From contig NZ_SJPY01000007.1 in the NCBI RefSeq assembly GCF_007860185.1, positions 496,001 through 560,000 on the forward strand: 64,000 nucleotides of DNA, read 5' to 3'. Below, in pieces: positions 52,889 to 61,746 of this stretch (positions are counted from its first letter, which is position 1; each line of letters opens with the position of its first letter). The translations under genes and the position numbers were made by a program. Under the pieces are notes generated by a model, which was not told the origin of the DNA, made no database searches, and saw only the letters and a list, made by a program, of their open reading frames with translations. This DNA comes from Novipirellula aureliae. GTDB taxonomy: Bacteria; Planctomycetota; Planctomycetia; Pirellulales; Pirellulaceae.

Positions 52889-55255
52889 TTATTTTCTGGT
52901 CAGAGAGGATCCCACCTGGCTCAGATCAATCGGTTTGATGCCAAGAGCAATGGCCGGAGAACCCTTTTTGAAGCGATAGATGTTTTTCTTCATCGCTTCT
53001 TCGTCAAACATCGGGTCGGCATAGAGAAGCTTAATTCCATTCTTGCCGGCCTTCACTTGCTGACCTGTAAAGAGATCACTTCCGAGCGCTGCCTTAGGAA
53101 CATAGCACTCGCTCTTGTTATTCGTAAAATAGATCGAGTTCTCCATCAGTGGGAGATTTTCGTAGAACGGCTTATTGGTGGCCCGTGAGTCTGTTAAATA
53201 GAGCCCGTTGCTCGATTTCGAGGAGGCGGGCGGCATGAAGATATTCCCCTTGGGTATGACCTTTTTGGTTCCCCCCAGCCATCCGGGCGTCGATCTTCCA
53301 CGAAGAAACGTCTCGGTGAACACGAAGTTATTGCTGACCTCCGCTCGGTCCTTGAGCCCAAAACCCTGCTGCGCTTCGGTGATCACATTCTCTCGGATAA
53401 TCGTGTAGCTAGGATTATCGTCTAGGCGTAGCGTGCCTGCGGTGTCATAGTTCTTATGCAAATAGTTACGTTCCACCAAATTATTTTCACCCATCCCCGA
53501 GAAATAAATGGCATTCCCGTCATGCAACTCGAGAAGCGTGCGCGAAATATCATTCATGGCGATATGGTTTTCACGCGCATGGAGAAGCGGCAGAAAATGA
53601 GACAGCGATATCTTACGATCTGATTTCAAGCCCTTGAGGATATAGGGTTCGCATTCTTCAAAACGGATGGTGGAAACCCACGCACGCCTGAACGGAATTC
53701 TCTGTGAAAGGTAAAATTCATCGGGACGGCAACCGCTCACCACAATGCCATTGTAGGGCAAGTCGTGTATGGTATTGTGCGTTATTTCATTATGCCCGCT
53801 TTGAGCAATAAAGATGGCTGCGGAATGCTTAAGGACCTCACCCATGTGGTGGATATAATTGTCGTGAACGATATTGTTTTTGTTCACGTCCTTCGTTCCC
53901 GGCCCGTAACCACTGAGTACAATCCCGCATCCCCCCAGATACTCTAAAAGGTTGCTGGAAACCTCATTTCTCTGGCAGTGAAGATCCAACCGAATGCCTG
54001 TTCCGCTACTGTTTTTAATTACGTTCGAGTTGAACTTACACTCTTCGGCAAACCGGAAGCGGATCACAGCATTGCCCTTGTCATACATCTCCCAGTCATG
54101 CTGCAACCCCTTGTCGCTTTCAAGAAGCGTATCCCGAAGGCCATAGGTAAAGGTCAGTCCTTCAAAACAAATGTGCTTGGCAAAAGGTCCATCTTCCCGC
54201 CCTTCCACTCGGATAAATTCCTGCAAGAAGGGAGCGATGATGTTCATATCTGCCGGGTCTTTCTTCGGCCACATGTAGATGCGTCCCTCCTTGGTGTTCA
54301 CCACCCACTCGCCCGGCTCATCCAAGTAGTCGATGGCGTTTCCAATCCAATAAGCCAAGTGAGGCCTCACAGGCTGATAGGTTGGGTCTGCCGCCATGGT
54401 TACCATTTTCTTCTTCTCGTCAACACTCGCCAGAGGAATCATATTCTTCAACCAGGGACGATCTTTCAGCAAAATTTCGATGTCGTATAAGTTATCCCAA
54501 GCTCTGATATCATCGCCTTTGTATTTAACGTATCGCTCGAACGGCTTTACAGGATCCCCCTCATACTTCAATTCCTTCACGATCTTCTTGCCCTGCATAT
54601 TGTAATCGTTGGCCCGGTTTTTATCGGACTCATCGTGGTACAGCTTTCCGGAAACAGCACGTTTCAACAGCGTTTCTCCATCATAGAGCGTTCGGATATA
54701 CCACTCCCCTGGCATTTCGGGAATCTCAGCTACCCACAGTTTGCCACGAGCTTCTTGCGGAGTCCCGGCAGGATCCTTTTTGCACTGTTTCCAATTTCGG
54801 ATCTCAACGCCACCGTTAAAGACTGGCTTTTCGCCAGGATAGGCTTTGTAAATGACCGGAGCATCTTTTCGTCCGGAATCTTCAGCCCCAAATACGACGG
54901 TCTCACGCAGGGGATAGACACCGCCACGGAACTGCACCTCAAAAGATCCTTCAGGATCAGCGGCTTTCAACTGGCGCACCTTCAGGCGGGCCGCATCCAA
55001 GGTGGCCAAAGGCCCCTCATTCTGCTTTGGATCAGCCGATCTCCCTGACCACTGGTCCTTTCCCTCTGGCGACACATAGAGCGTCGTTAACCCGGCCCAA
55101 ACCGAACTCTGCAAGAGCACCATCGAAACCAGCATGGTTCCAATGATTCGACCTCTTGTGCCAGAGCCTCTCGTCGTGCCAGAGCCTCTCGTCGTAATAG
55201 AGCCTCTCGTCGTGATAGAGACTAAACTTGTTCTTTGATCTCGTTGATTATTCAT
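52889..55255 (-). CDS. Large secreted right-handed beta-helix enzyme, paralogue 2 (GH141-like)
   Basis: 788 aa from ATG 55255 (MNNQRDQRTS). An unusual leader of (S)GTTRG/SITTRG repeats (18-bp units) precedes the signal peptide GTMLVSMVLLQSSVWA; an internal ATG there could be the true start. The mature part has TLYVSPEGKDQWSGRSADP, then PLRETVVFGAEDSG, GEWVVNTKEGRIYMWPKKD, beta-helix coils (GLQHDWEMYDKGNAVIRFRF, NLLEYLGGCGIVLSGYGPG, PYNGIVVSGCRPDEFY, LHDGNAIYFSGMGENNLV). Strongly similar to paralogues at 44789 and 56326. Confidence 0.82.
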   Translation of the reverse strand: MNNQRDQRTSLVSITTRGSITTRGSGTTRGSGTRGRIIGTMLVSMVLLQSSVWAGLTTLYVSPEGKDQWSGRSADPKQNEGPLATLDAARLKVRQLKAADPEGSFEVQFRGGVYPLRETVVFGAEDSGRKDAPVIYKAYPGEKPVFNGGVEIRNWKQCKKDPAGTPQEARGKLWVAEIPEMPGEWYIRTLYDGETLLKRAVSGKLYHDESDKNRANDYNMQGKKIVKELKYEGDPVKPFERYVKYKGDDIRAWDNLYDIEILLKDRPWLKNMIPLASVDEKKKMVTMAADPTYQPVRPHLAYWIGNAIDYLDEPGEWVVNTKEGRIYMWPKKDPADMNIIAPFLQEFIRVEGREDGPFAKHICFEGLTFTYGLRDTLLESDKGLQHDWEMYDKGNAVIRFRFAEECKFNSNVIKNSSGTGIRLDLHCQRNEVSSNLLEYLGGCGIVLSGYGPGTKDVNKNNIVHDNYIHHMGEVLKHSAAIFIAQSGHNEITHNTIHDLPYNGIVVSGCRPDEFYLSQRIPFRRAWVSTIRFEECEPYILKGLKSDRKISLSHFLPLLHARENHIAMNDISRTLLELHDGNAIYFSGMGENNLVERNYLHKNYDTAGTLRLDDNPSYTIIRENVITEAQQGFGLKDRAEVSNNFVFTETFLRGRSTPGWLGGTKKVIPKGNIFMPPASSKSSNGLYLTDSRATNKPFYENLPLMENSIYFTNNKSECYVPKAALGSDLFTGQQVKAGKNGIKLLYADPMFDEEAMKKNIYRFKKGSPAIALGIKPIDLSQVGSSLTRK
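55160..55219. repeat. 18-bp tandem repeat in 5' end of beta-helix gene 2
   Basis: Units GCCAGAGCCTCTCGTCGT (two identical), AATAGAGCCTCTCGTCGT and a partial fourth. In the minus-strand frame they read SGTTRG/SITTRG. A separate 14-bp direct repeat (CATTCATTTACTT) follows at about 55277-55311, upstream of the start. Confidence 0.9.
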
Positions 55256-55418
55256 ACTTCCAAATTCCTTTGACATTCATTCATTTACTTCATTCATTTA
55301 CTTCATTCACTTCGCGTCCACCCTGGCCACGCATCGCAGTCCATGATGGAAATTCTTTCCTGAAAATTAAACGAATAGACCACGTCTACGTCGCCTCCGC
55401 CGTTAGGCGGTTCATTCA

Positions 55419-56210
55419 TTATTTCAAGCTCAGCAAGGCATCCGCATAACGGCGACCCAGTTCGCGCTGACTGGCCGAATCAAAATGAGTTCCATCCAAG
55501 GTCAAAAGACCTTCGGTCGATACGACCGCCGTATTAGAAACGACGGTCGGCAACTGTATAATGACGTCATTGAACACGCGGGATGGTTTACCATCGGTAT
55601 CATCCATTTCCACCTGGCCGGCAATGAAGGGTAAATCCGGAGCATTGAAGTCCGCACGCAGATCGGCAATCAACGCGGTCAGTTTCTTCATGTAGGACCC
55701 GGTTCGATTTCCATCCGATTCACCTTGATGCCAGAGAATGCCAGCCAGGCGGCTGTTACCATCCGCGAGCGCGGCCTGAGTACGGGCCACGGCTGCTGAA
55801 TAATAATCATACTCGGTTGACGTTTTGGCCCACTTGGAGATGCTGGTTCCGCCGCGAGCGTTGACCACCAGCCCCACGGAAATTCCGGGTCGCAGCTCAT
55901 GCAACCGTTTTGCAAACCCATACCCTGGATTCAACTTTTGAACCGACAGCTTCTTTCCAACCGTTGAATATTTATTGAGCGGATTGGTAGCCGGCTCCCA
56001 TTTCCCCTCCGCATTCAACAGTTCACAGCCATCGATCGGCCCCTCATCCATCGATTCAATCGGCGCCCGCCCTGCCATATTGGACTGTCCGATCAGAAGA
56101 TAAACTTCGCGTTTGTGAATCCCCGACGAACGTTGCCCATCCGAGCTTTCTACCGCGTGGGCGAACCCTCCAACCATCAAAAAAATCGTAACAATAAACG
56201 CTCTTTTCAT
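55419..56210 (-). CDS. Secreted SGNH esterase (CE6 / sialate O-acetylesterase-like)
   Basis: 263 aa. Signal peptide AFIVTIFLMVGGFAHA. SGNH-family blocks: block I VYLLIGQSNMAGRAP (catalytic Ser in GQSN), block II-like VVNARGGTSISKW, block III ILWHQGESDGN, and the C-terminal LDGTHFDSASQRELG with the catalytic Asp-x-x-His pair. The set is complete. It probably removes acetyl groups from the polysaccharide attacked by the neighbouring enzymes. It lies between the two SGTTRG-bearing beta-helix genes on the same strand. Confidence 0.9.
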   Translation of the reverse strand: MKRAFIVTIFLMVGGFAHAVESSDGQRSSGIHKREVYLLIGQSNMAGRAPIESMDEGPIDGCELLNAEGKWEPATNPLNKYSTVGKKLSVQKLNPGYGFAKRLHELRPGISVGLVVNARGGTSISKWAKTSTEYDYYSAAVARTQAALADGNSRLAGILWHQGESDGNRTGSYMKKLTALIADLRADFNAPDLPFIAGQVEMDDTDGKPSRVFNDVIIQLPTVVSNTAVVSTEGLLTLDGTHFDSASQRELGRRYADALLSLK

Positions 56211-56325
56211 CTCAACATCCTATTCTCTAATCATCAAGTCATGCACCGTGGACCGATTCATATCAACACGGCTTCCTCTATGTATGGTCCGTTCCGATGC
56301 CAATGGGGACACCTCACTGACTCTT

Positions 56326-58800
56326 TTATGGAAGCGAATTCGAATGAGACTCATGGCTTTTTGCAGAAGCTTCTTCATCGATCCCAGGAAAGTGTTTCTC
56401 GGCCAGAGAAGAACCGACCTCCCGCAGATCAATCGGTTCAATACCTAGTTTTTCTGCCGGCGATCCTTCCTTAAAGCGAAACCAGCCTTGCTGGACCGCT
56501 TCATCGTCAAAGAGTGGATCTGCATAAAGGAAATTCACAGGTTCCTTGCCGGGAACGACGGTTTTTCCTGTTGCTAAATCCGTGCCGATGCCTGTCTTCG
56601 GCAAGAAAGGATCCCTTTTATGTGTTGTAAAATACAGGTTATCCTCCGAGGAATTGACCCTCGCCCACAGCGGTACGCCCTCACGATTCTTTGTGCTGCT
56701 ACCTATGTATAGACCTCCAATCTCGCTGGTGGAGGAACCTGCCGGGAAAAAGATATTCCGTTTTAACGCTGCCGGCTTGCGACTCGCGCCTCTACCACGG
56801 AGGAAGGTCTCTGTGGTAAACACGAAGTTATTCTCGATTTCACAGAGTCCCTTGACGCCGATCCCCTTCTCGCAGGAGGTGATCACATTTTCCTTAATAA
56901 TGGTATAGCTCGGGTTATCATCCAGCCGGAGAGCCCCCCGGGTGCCAAAGTTCTGGTGCATGTAGTTGCGCTCCGCCAGATTGTTCGACCCCATGGCGGA
57001 GAAATAGATCGCGTTTCCGTCATGCAACTTCTGGAGCACGCGGGAAATATCATTCATGACAATTTTATTCTCACGCGCATGGAGCAACGGCAGAAAATGA
57101 TCGATTGAAATAGGGCGATCCGATTCCAACCCCTTCAGGATATAAGGCATGCATTCCTCGACCCGTATGGAGTTCATCCATGCTCTTCGGAAAGGCAGCC
57201 TGTTGATGTGATAAAATTCATGAGGGCGGCAGCCGCTCACCACAATGCCGTTGTAGGGAAGGTCATGGATGGTGTTGTGAGTGATTTCATTGTGCCCGCT
57301 CTGCGCGATGAAGATGGCAGGCGAATGCCACAGGAGCGTACCAACATGATGAATGTAATTATCATGGACGACGTTGTTTTTGTTAACGTCCACGGTTCCC
57401 GGAGCATAGCCGCTGAGAACGATCCCTCCTCCTCCAAGATACTTGAGGTGGTTGCTCGCAATTTCAATCCGTTGACAATGCATATCTAAACGGATTCCGG
57501 TGCCGCTGCTGCTTTTGATCGTATTGGATGTAAAGGCACAGTCCTCCGCGTTACGGAAGCGAATCACCGCATTGCCTTTGTCATACATTTCCCAGTCATG
57601 CTGCAGCCCTTTGTCGTCCTCTTGTAGGGTATCACGCAGGCCGTGCATGAAGGTCAATCCTTCAAAACAAATGTGCTGAGCAAAGGGCCCCTTTTCCTTG
57701 CCTTCAACTCGAATAAATTCCTGCAGCAACGGGGCAATCACGTCCATGTCCGAAACATCGTTTTTCGGCCACATGTAAATTTTACCCTCCAGCGTATTGA
57801 CGACCCACTCACCGGGCTCATCCAGATAATCGATCGCATTTAAAACCTCATACGGCCTTTTAAAGTTATGGGGCTGATACGTTGGGGCAACCGAAAGATG
57901 GGCCACTTTATTTTTTACGTCAACACGCTCTAGTGGAATAAGGTTCCGCAACCAGCCACGATCTGTAAGCGCGAGTTCAATATCGTGCATGTTTTTCCAA
58001 GCTCGAAGATCATTATCCCGGAAGTCAACATGCCGTTCAAACGGTTCTACCAGAGGCCCTTCAAACTCCAATCGTACCTCCTGGTAGATGCCTTTCCCGT
58101 GTGTGTTAAAGTCGAAAGTGCGTTTTTGATCTGGCTCTCGTTTTTTCAAGTTGCCTGATGCCGCCCGGTTCAGAAGCGTTTCCCCGTCGTAGAGCGATCG
58201 GATGTACCACTCCGACCCGGGTGTTTTGGGAATCTCTGCCACCCATAATTTTCCGCGCGCGGCTTCCGGCGTCCCGGCAGGATCCTTGTCCATCTTCTTC
58301 CAGCCCTTGATCGGAACACCACCCGTGAAAACGGGCTCCTCCTCGGGATAAGCTTTGTAAACGACCGGAGCCGCTTGGCTGCCGGAGTCTTCCGGCTCGA
58401 ACACCACCGTCTCTTTGAGCGAATAGACACCGCCACGGAGTTGCACCTCAAAAGTTCCCTCAGGATCAGCGGCTTTCAACTGGCGAATCTTCAGGCGGGC
58501 CGCATCCAAGGTGGCCAAAGGCCCCTCATTCTGCTTTGGATCAGCCGATCTCCCTGACCACTGGTCATTTCCCTCTGGCGACACATAGAGCGTCGTTAAC
58601 CCGGCCCAAACCGAACTCTGCAAGAGCACCATCGAAACCAGCATGGTTCCAATGATTCGACCTCTTGCTCCAGAACCTCTCGTTGTGCCAGAACCTCTCG
58701 TTGTGCCAGAGCCTCTCGTTGTGCCAGAACCTCTCGTTGTGCCAGAGCCTCTCGTTGTGATAGAGACTAAACTAGTTCTTTGATCTCGTTGGCTATTCAT
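56326..58800 (-). CDS. Large secreted right-handed beta-helix enzyme, paralogue 3 (GH141-like)
   Basis: 824 aa from ATG 58800 (MNSQRDQRTS). The leader holds five in-frame SGTTRG repeats before the signal peptide GTMLVSMVLLQSSVWA. The mature part: TLYVSPEGNDQWSGRSADP, SLKETVVFEPEDSGSQAAP, GEWVVNTLEGKIYMWPKND, then coils (GLQHDWEMYDKGNAVIRFRN, HLKYLGGGGIVLSGYAPG, PYNGIVVSGCRPHEFYH, LHDGNAIYFSAMGSNNLA). The last quarter (RKPAALKRNIFFPAGSS...) has diverged from the other two. The first about 300 bp of coding sequence is nearly identical to paralogue 2. Confidence 0.82.
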   Translation of the reverse strand: MNSQRDQRTSLVSITTRGSGTTRGSGTTRGSGTTRGSGTTRGSGARGRIIGTMLVSMVLLQSSVWAGLTTLYVSPEGNDQWSGRSADPKQNEGPLATLDAARLKIRQLKAADPEGTFEVQLRGGVYSLKETVVFEPEDSGSQAAPVVYKAYPEEEPVFTGGVPIKGWKKMDKDPAGTPEAARGKLWVAEIPKTPGSEWYIRSLYDGETLLNRAASGNLKKREPDQKRTFDFNTHGKGIYQEVRLEFEGPLVEPFERHVDFRDNDLRAWKNMHDIELALTDRGWLRNLIPLERVDVKNKVAHLSVAPTYQPHNFKRPYEVLNAIDYLDEPGEWVVNTLEGKIYMWPKNDVSDMDVIAPLLQEFIRVEGKEKGPFAQHICFEGLTFMHGLRDTLQEDDKGLQHDWEMYDKGNAVIRFRNAEDCAFTSNTIKSSSGTGIRLDMHCQRIEIASNHLKYLGGGGIVLSGYAPGTVDVNKNNVVHDNYIHHVGTLLWHSPAIFIAQSGHNEITHNTIHDLPYNGIVVSGCRPHEFYHINRLPFRRAWMNSIRVEECMPYILKGLESDRPISIDHFLPLLHARENKIVMNDISRVLQKLHDGNAIYFSAMGSNNLAERNYMHQNFGTRGALRLDDNPSYTIIKENVITSCEKGIGVKGLCEIENNFVFTTETFLRGRGASRKPAALKRNIFFPAGSSTSEIGGLYIGSSTKNREGVPLWARVNSSEDNLYFTTHKRDPFLPKTGIGTDLATGKTVVPGKEPVNFLYADPLFDDEAVQQGWFRFKEGSPAEKLGIEPIDLREVGSSLAEKHFPGIDEEASAKSHESHSNSLP
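58669..58758. repeat. 18-bp tandem repeat in 5' end of beta-helix gene 3 (five copies)
   Basis: Units of the form GCCAGARCCTCTCGTTGT at 58669, 58687, 58705, 58723 and 58741, alternating A and G at one position. They read SGTTRG in the gene's frame. There are two more units than in paralogue 2, and the third codon base differs (GTT vs GTC), so the arrays expanded independently. Confidence 0.92.
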
Positions 58801-58929
58801 AGGTCCAAATCTTTGGGAGTTATTGTCAAGGGTTGTGTTCTGAAAAAATGAATGAGGCGGCAATTTCATCCTGCATCATTCCGTCTTTGAAGGACCTTCC
58901 TTCGATGACGAGTGTGTTTTTTTCGTGGC

Positions 58930-59253
58930 AATTCAGTCGCCTCCACTTCTTCGAAGCAGCACGTTCGGGAAGACTGCCATTTTTCACGACAAGCCGCCGA
59001 CACGTTCGTCTCGGCGGTTGCCGTGTTGTGCGAGAAAATCTTCCACTTCCGCGTCAATCGCGGCTTGAAGCATTTTGCGAGCACCTTCACGGACTCGTTC
59101 ATCCAATGGACCTTTCTCGTCGAATGGAGCTCGAAAAGAGATCCATTCCGGATCGAGCTGTTTGCCCACGGGTAAATCGGTTCGTTCTGTTTTAACTTGG
59201 TTCATGGCGTATTCCTTTGCCCACTTCGGGCCGTTGGAGGGTTCAAGTTCCAA
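58930..59253 (-). pseudogene. IS256-family transposase N-terminal remnant, frameshifted
   Basis: The frame reads MELEPSNGPKWAKEYA ... VREGARKMLQAAIDAEVEDF then AQHGNRRDERVGG, the conserved N-terminal domain of IS256/Mutator transposases. It stops early, but the family continuation RLVVKNGSLPERA is found one frame over at about 58990-58950. The DDE catalytic region is absent. It lies directly upstream of paralogue 3 and downstream of the C25-like gene in genomic order. Confidence 0.8.
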
Positions 59254-59345
59254 CAGGATTCGCCACCTTTATTATTCTTTTAAGAACGCAAATTTTGACA
59301 ATATCTCAGTCGCCGTGCGTCTGTGAGATAAATGACAACGGCTTT

Positions 59346-61691
59346 CTAGAAGCTGTAATTAATGCGATCTATTTTCTGTATGAACGTTCCTTGATTGTTA
59401 TCAAACTCATCAAGTCGAACCTTCATCCAGATCGTTCGGGTGCCATCATAATGTTCGTCGATCTGATAGTTGTCACCCTTCCTGGCAACCCAACCCAGTG
59501 GACTGGGTACGGATTCCTGTGTGATATTGCGGACTTGATGAGGGGTTCTATATCTGGCGAAAAAGGACAGCATTCTATCGGGTTCATAGGGCGTTGTTGC
59601 CAGCCCTGGCGCGCTATGGAGGTATAGGGAGCCTTTGGCACGATTACAGTATTTCACATGATCAACCCAGTAGGTTTCCGGTGCGTGCACGGTAAAGGTC
59701 CTATCGCTTCCGGAAACATAGGCTGGCTTGTATTTGGGAGTGGTTTGAGGACGATAGAAGGTCATGGCCGGATCGCCGAAACATTGGGTGCCATATCGAG
59801 CCCAGCTCATCGTCTGGTTGTACCACATGACATTCATTAGATATAAACGCGCTTCACCCAAGGTCGCTCCTGCCAGTATTTCATTCTGGAAGCAAGTACG
59901 ACCAATGTCTTTACCTGCCGGAGTTCCTCTGCTCCAAGCCACAAAGGCTGCCACTCCCTTATAGGCACATTGAATGGCCGTGTAATCTTTCCATGATTTC
60001 TTGTTTTTGATGACCCATTGTTCTTCGTCAAAAGAGCCCATGTGGCATCCGCCACCTTCAACAAGACATGGGGCCATCCCCTTATCCCCGGCTTCATCTC
60101 CAAGCATAAAGGGCCAGCCATGTTGATCCTGGATGTATAAACTAAAGTTGCTCCAATCCCACTGAGATTTTTCAAGATCGTTCATTCTGTAAACGTTGAA
60201 ACCATAATTCTCTGCTCTATGGGGCATGGAATACCATTTGTTTTGAAATTCCTCGTTATCCGGTTCACTTGTTTTATGACACATGGTATTTGCCCAGCCG
60301 GATTTGTCCAAATCGTCATACGTCAGGCAGCATGAACCATTCAAGGTGATATAGGAAGCATCGCCACCCACGATACGACCTATCGCGATCTCATGAAAAC
60401 CATCACTATCTACATTCGAGTAGAACTGGTCGGTTCCATGGATGACTCCATACTCAGTCGCACGGGCGACGCCTAAGGGGAATACTGACGGCATACCTAC
60501 GATGGCCATGTATTTCGGATGATGACCGAGCAGGTCATAATACTTGTTCAGATCCTCATTGACCTCTTCATAGCAGGGATAGGTAAACTTTATGTGACCA
60601 GGCAGGGATCGAGGAGCCCCGGTCACGTCGACCGAATAACGCTTGCCATTAATCGTAACGATGTCGGCACGCTTGACCCGTTCACCGCGGTCACCGTAAT
60701 TTCCATTTTGGTCCCAGTCGATATTGCCAGCCCAGTCACTTCCAGGTTTTCCGACCGCATAGTTACGTGTCCATCCATTAATCGTAAATGAGCCTGTCCA
60801 CCAGTCCTTTGTGCTGCTGACGGCTCCGGAAGGTTGGTCGCTTGTTTCGGACCCAGTGAAATGAGTCATATACTCCGTGTCATAGGCCAAGGTAACAACA
60901 GCGCCTTCTCTGGCTGATGCCAACAAGGCTCCTGCTAACGATCCTTTTTGTCCACGGGTCAATTCATCTCTGTCTTTAGGATTAACGACCGCAAAATAAT
61001 CAGGAGTGAGCCCATTTTTTGTCATCCAGGTGATGACCGCTTTATCATCTGAAAGAATTGTGTTTGAAACCCCCACCCCTGAAAGTTGAGCCTGGACGGT
61101 ACCGTTTTGACCTACAAGGATTGCCGATTTCGCTTCAAGTCGATCTATACTCTCTAAGACATTACTGGACAGCCCGGAACCGTCAGTTCCCCAAAAAAGA
61201 AGGGGGGCTTTAAGTCGGCCTGCCAGACAGGAGGCCGCAAGGCCTTTGGCGTAATCATCGCCGCTGCATAAGACGACGCGCTTACTCGTCGTCCAGAATC
61301 GTGCCAGCTCGCAGCATGCATCATCCAATGATGAACAGTCCAGATTCGTCACACCCTCGTACCCTGATGTTGAACCAATCGAATAGATCGTGTCTGGATT
61401 GTATCGGCCCATATAATTCGAGCCGATATATTGATCGATTGCTCCATCACGAGGCAACGCGACAACGGAAGGCATGCCATCACTGTTTATTTTGCGTCCT
61501 GCCGGAACGGCTGCCATATAAGCAAACTCTTGCCAACCTGCCTCTTCTAATGGCATCGGAACGAGCAAGGTATTTACCTTCCCAGTAACGAATGAGCCTG
61601 AACGAGTTGTTTCACCACTCTCAGCCTGAACAACCCCGCCTGATGTGAATAATAAACAAATGATGGCCGATATATGCGTATAGTTTTTCAT
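59346..61691 (-). CDS. Secreted C25-peptidase-like protein with CWB2-like N-terminal domain
   Basis: 781 aa. Signal peptide ISAIICLLFTSGGVVQA. Residues about 115-230 (VVLCSGDDYAKGLAASCLAG, LEAKSAILVGQNGTV) resemble the cell-wall-binding repeat 2 (CWB2) fold. Residues about 380-650 resemble gingipain-type C25 peptidases: YMAIVGMPSVFPLG, GRIVGGDASYI, the His in YIQDQHGWPF (H524) and a cysteine in CLVEGGGCHMG (C542 or C549) as possible dyad. The EF-like DWDQNGNYGDRGE loop at about 326-338 may bind calcium. The C-terminus is beta-rich. It is unusual in a polysaccharide cluster. A GAAAGG site lies upstream. Confidence 0.6.
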   Translation of the reverse strand: MKNYTHISAIICLLFTSGGVVQAESGETTRSGSFVTGKVNTLLVPMPLEEAGWQEFAYMAAVPAGRKINSDGMPSVVALPRDGAIDQYIGSNYMGRYNPDTIYSIGSTSGYEGVTNLDCSSLDDACCELARFWTTSKRVVLCSGDDYAKGLAASCLAGRLKAPLLFWGTDGSGLSSNVLESIDRLEAKSAILVGQNGTVQAQLSGVGVSNTILSDDKAVITWMTKNGLTPDYFAVVNPKDRDELTRGQKGSLAGALLASAREGAVVTLAYDTEYMTHFTGSETSDQPSGAVSSTKDWWTGSFTINGWTRNYAVGKPGSDWAGNIDWDQNGNYGDRGERVKRADIVTINGKRYSVDVTGAPRSLPGHIKFTYPCYEEVNEDLNKYYDLLGHHPKYMAIVGMPSVFPLGVARATEYGVIHGTDQFYSNVDSDGFHEIAIGRIVGGDASYITLNGSCCLTYDDLDKSGWANTMCHKTSEPDNEEFQNKWYSMPHRAENYGFNVYRMNDLEKSQWDWSNFSLYIQDQHGWPFMLGDEAGDKGMAPCLVEGGGCHMGSFDEEQWVIKNKKSWKDYTAIQCAYKGVAAFVAWSRGTPAGKDIGRTCFQNEILAGATLGEARLYLMNVMWYNQTMSWARYGTQCFGDPAMTFYRPQTTPKYKPAYVSGSDRTFTVHAPETYWVDHVKYCNRAKGSLYLHSAPGLATTPYEPDRMLSFFARYRTPHQVRNITQESVPSPLGWVARKGDNYQIDEHYDGTRTIWMKVRLDEFDNNQGTFIQKIDRINYSF

Positions 61692-61746
61692 GCTTGAAAC
61701 CTTTCTTCCGATACATTCTTTTTAGTAACTGACAACAAATTTTATC

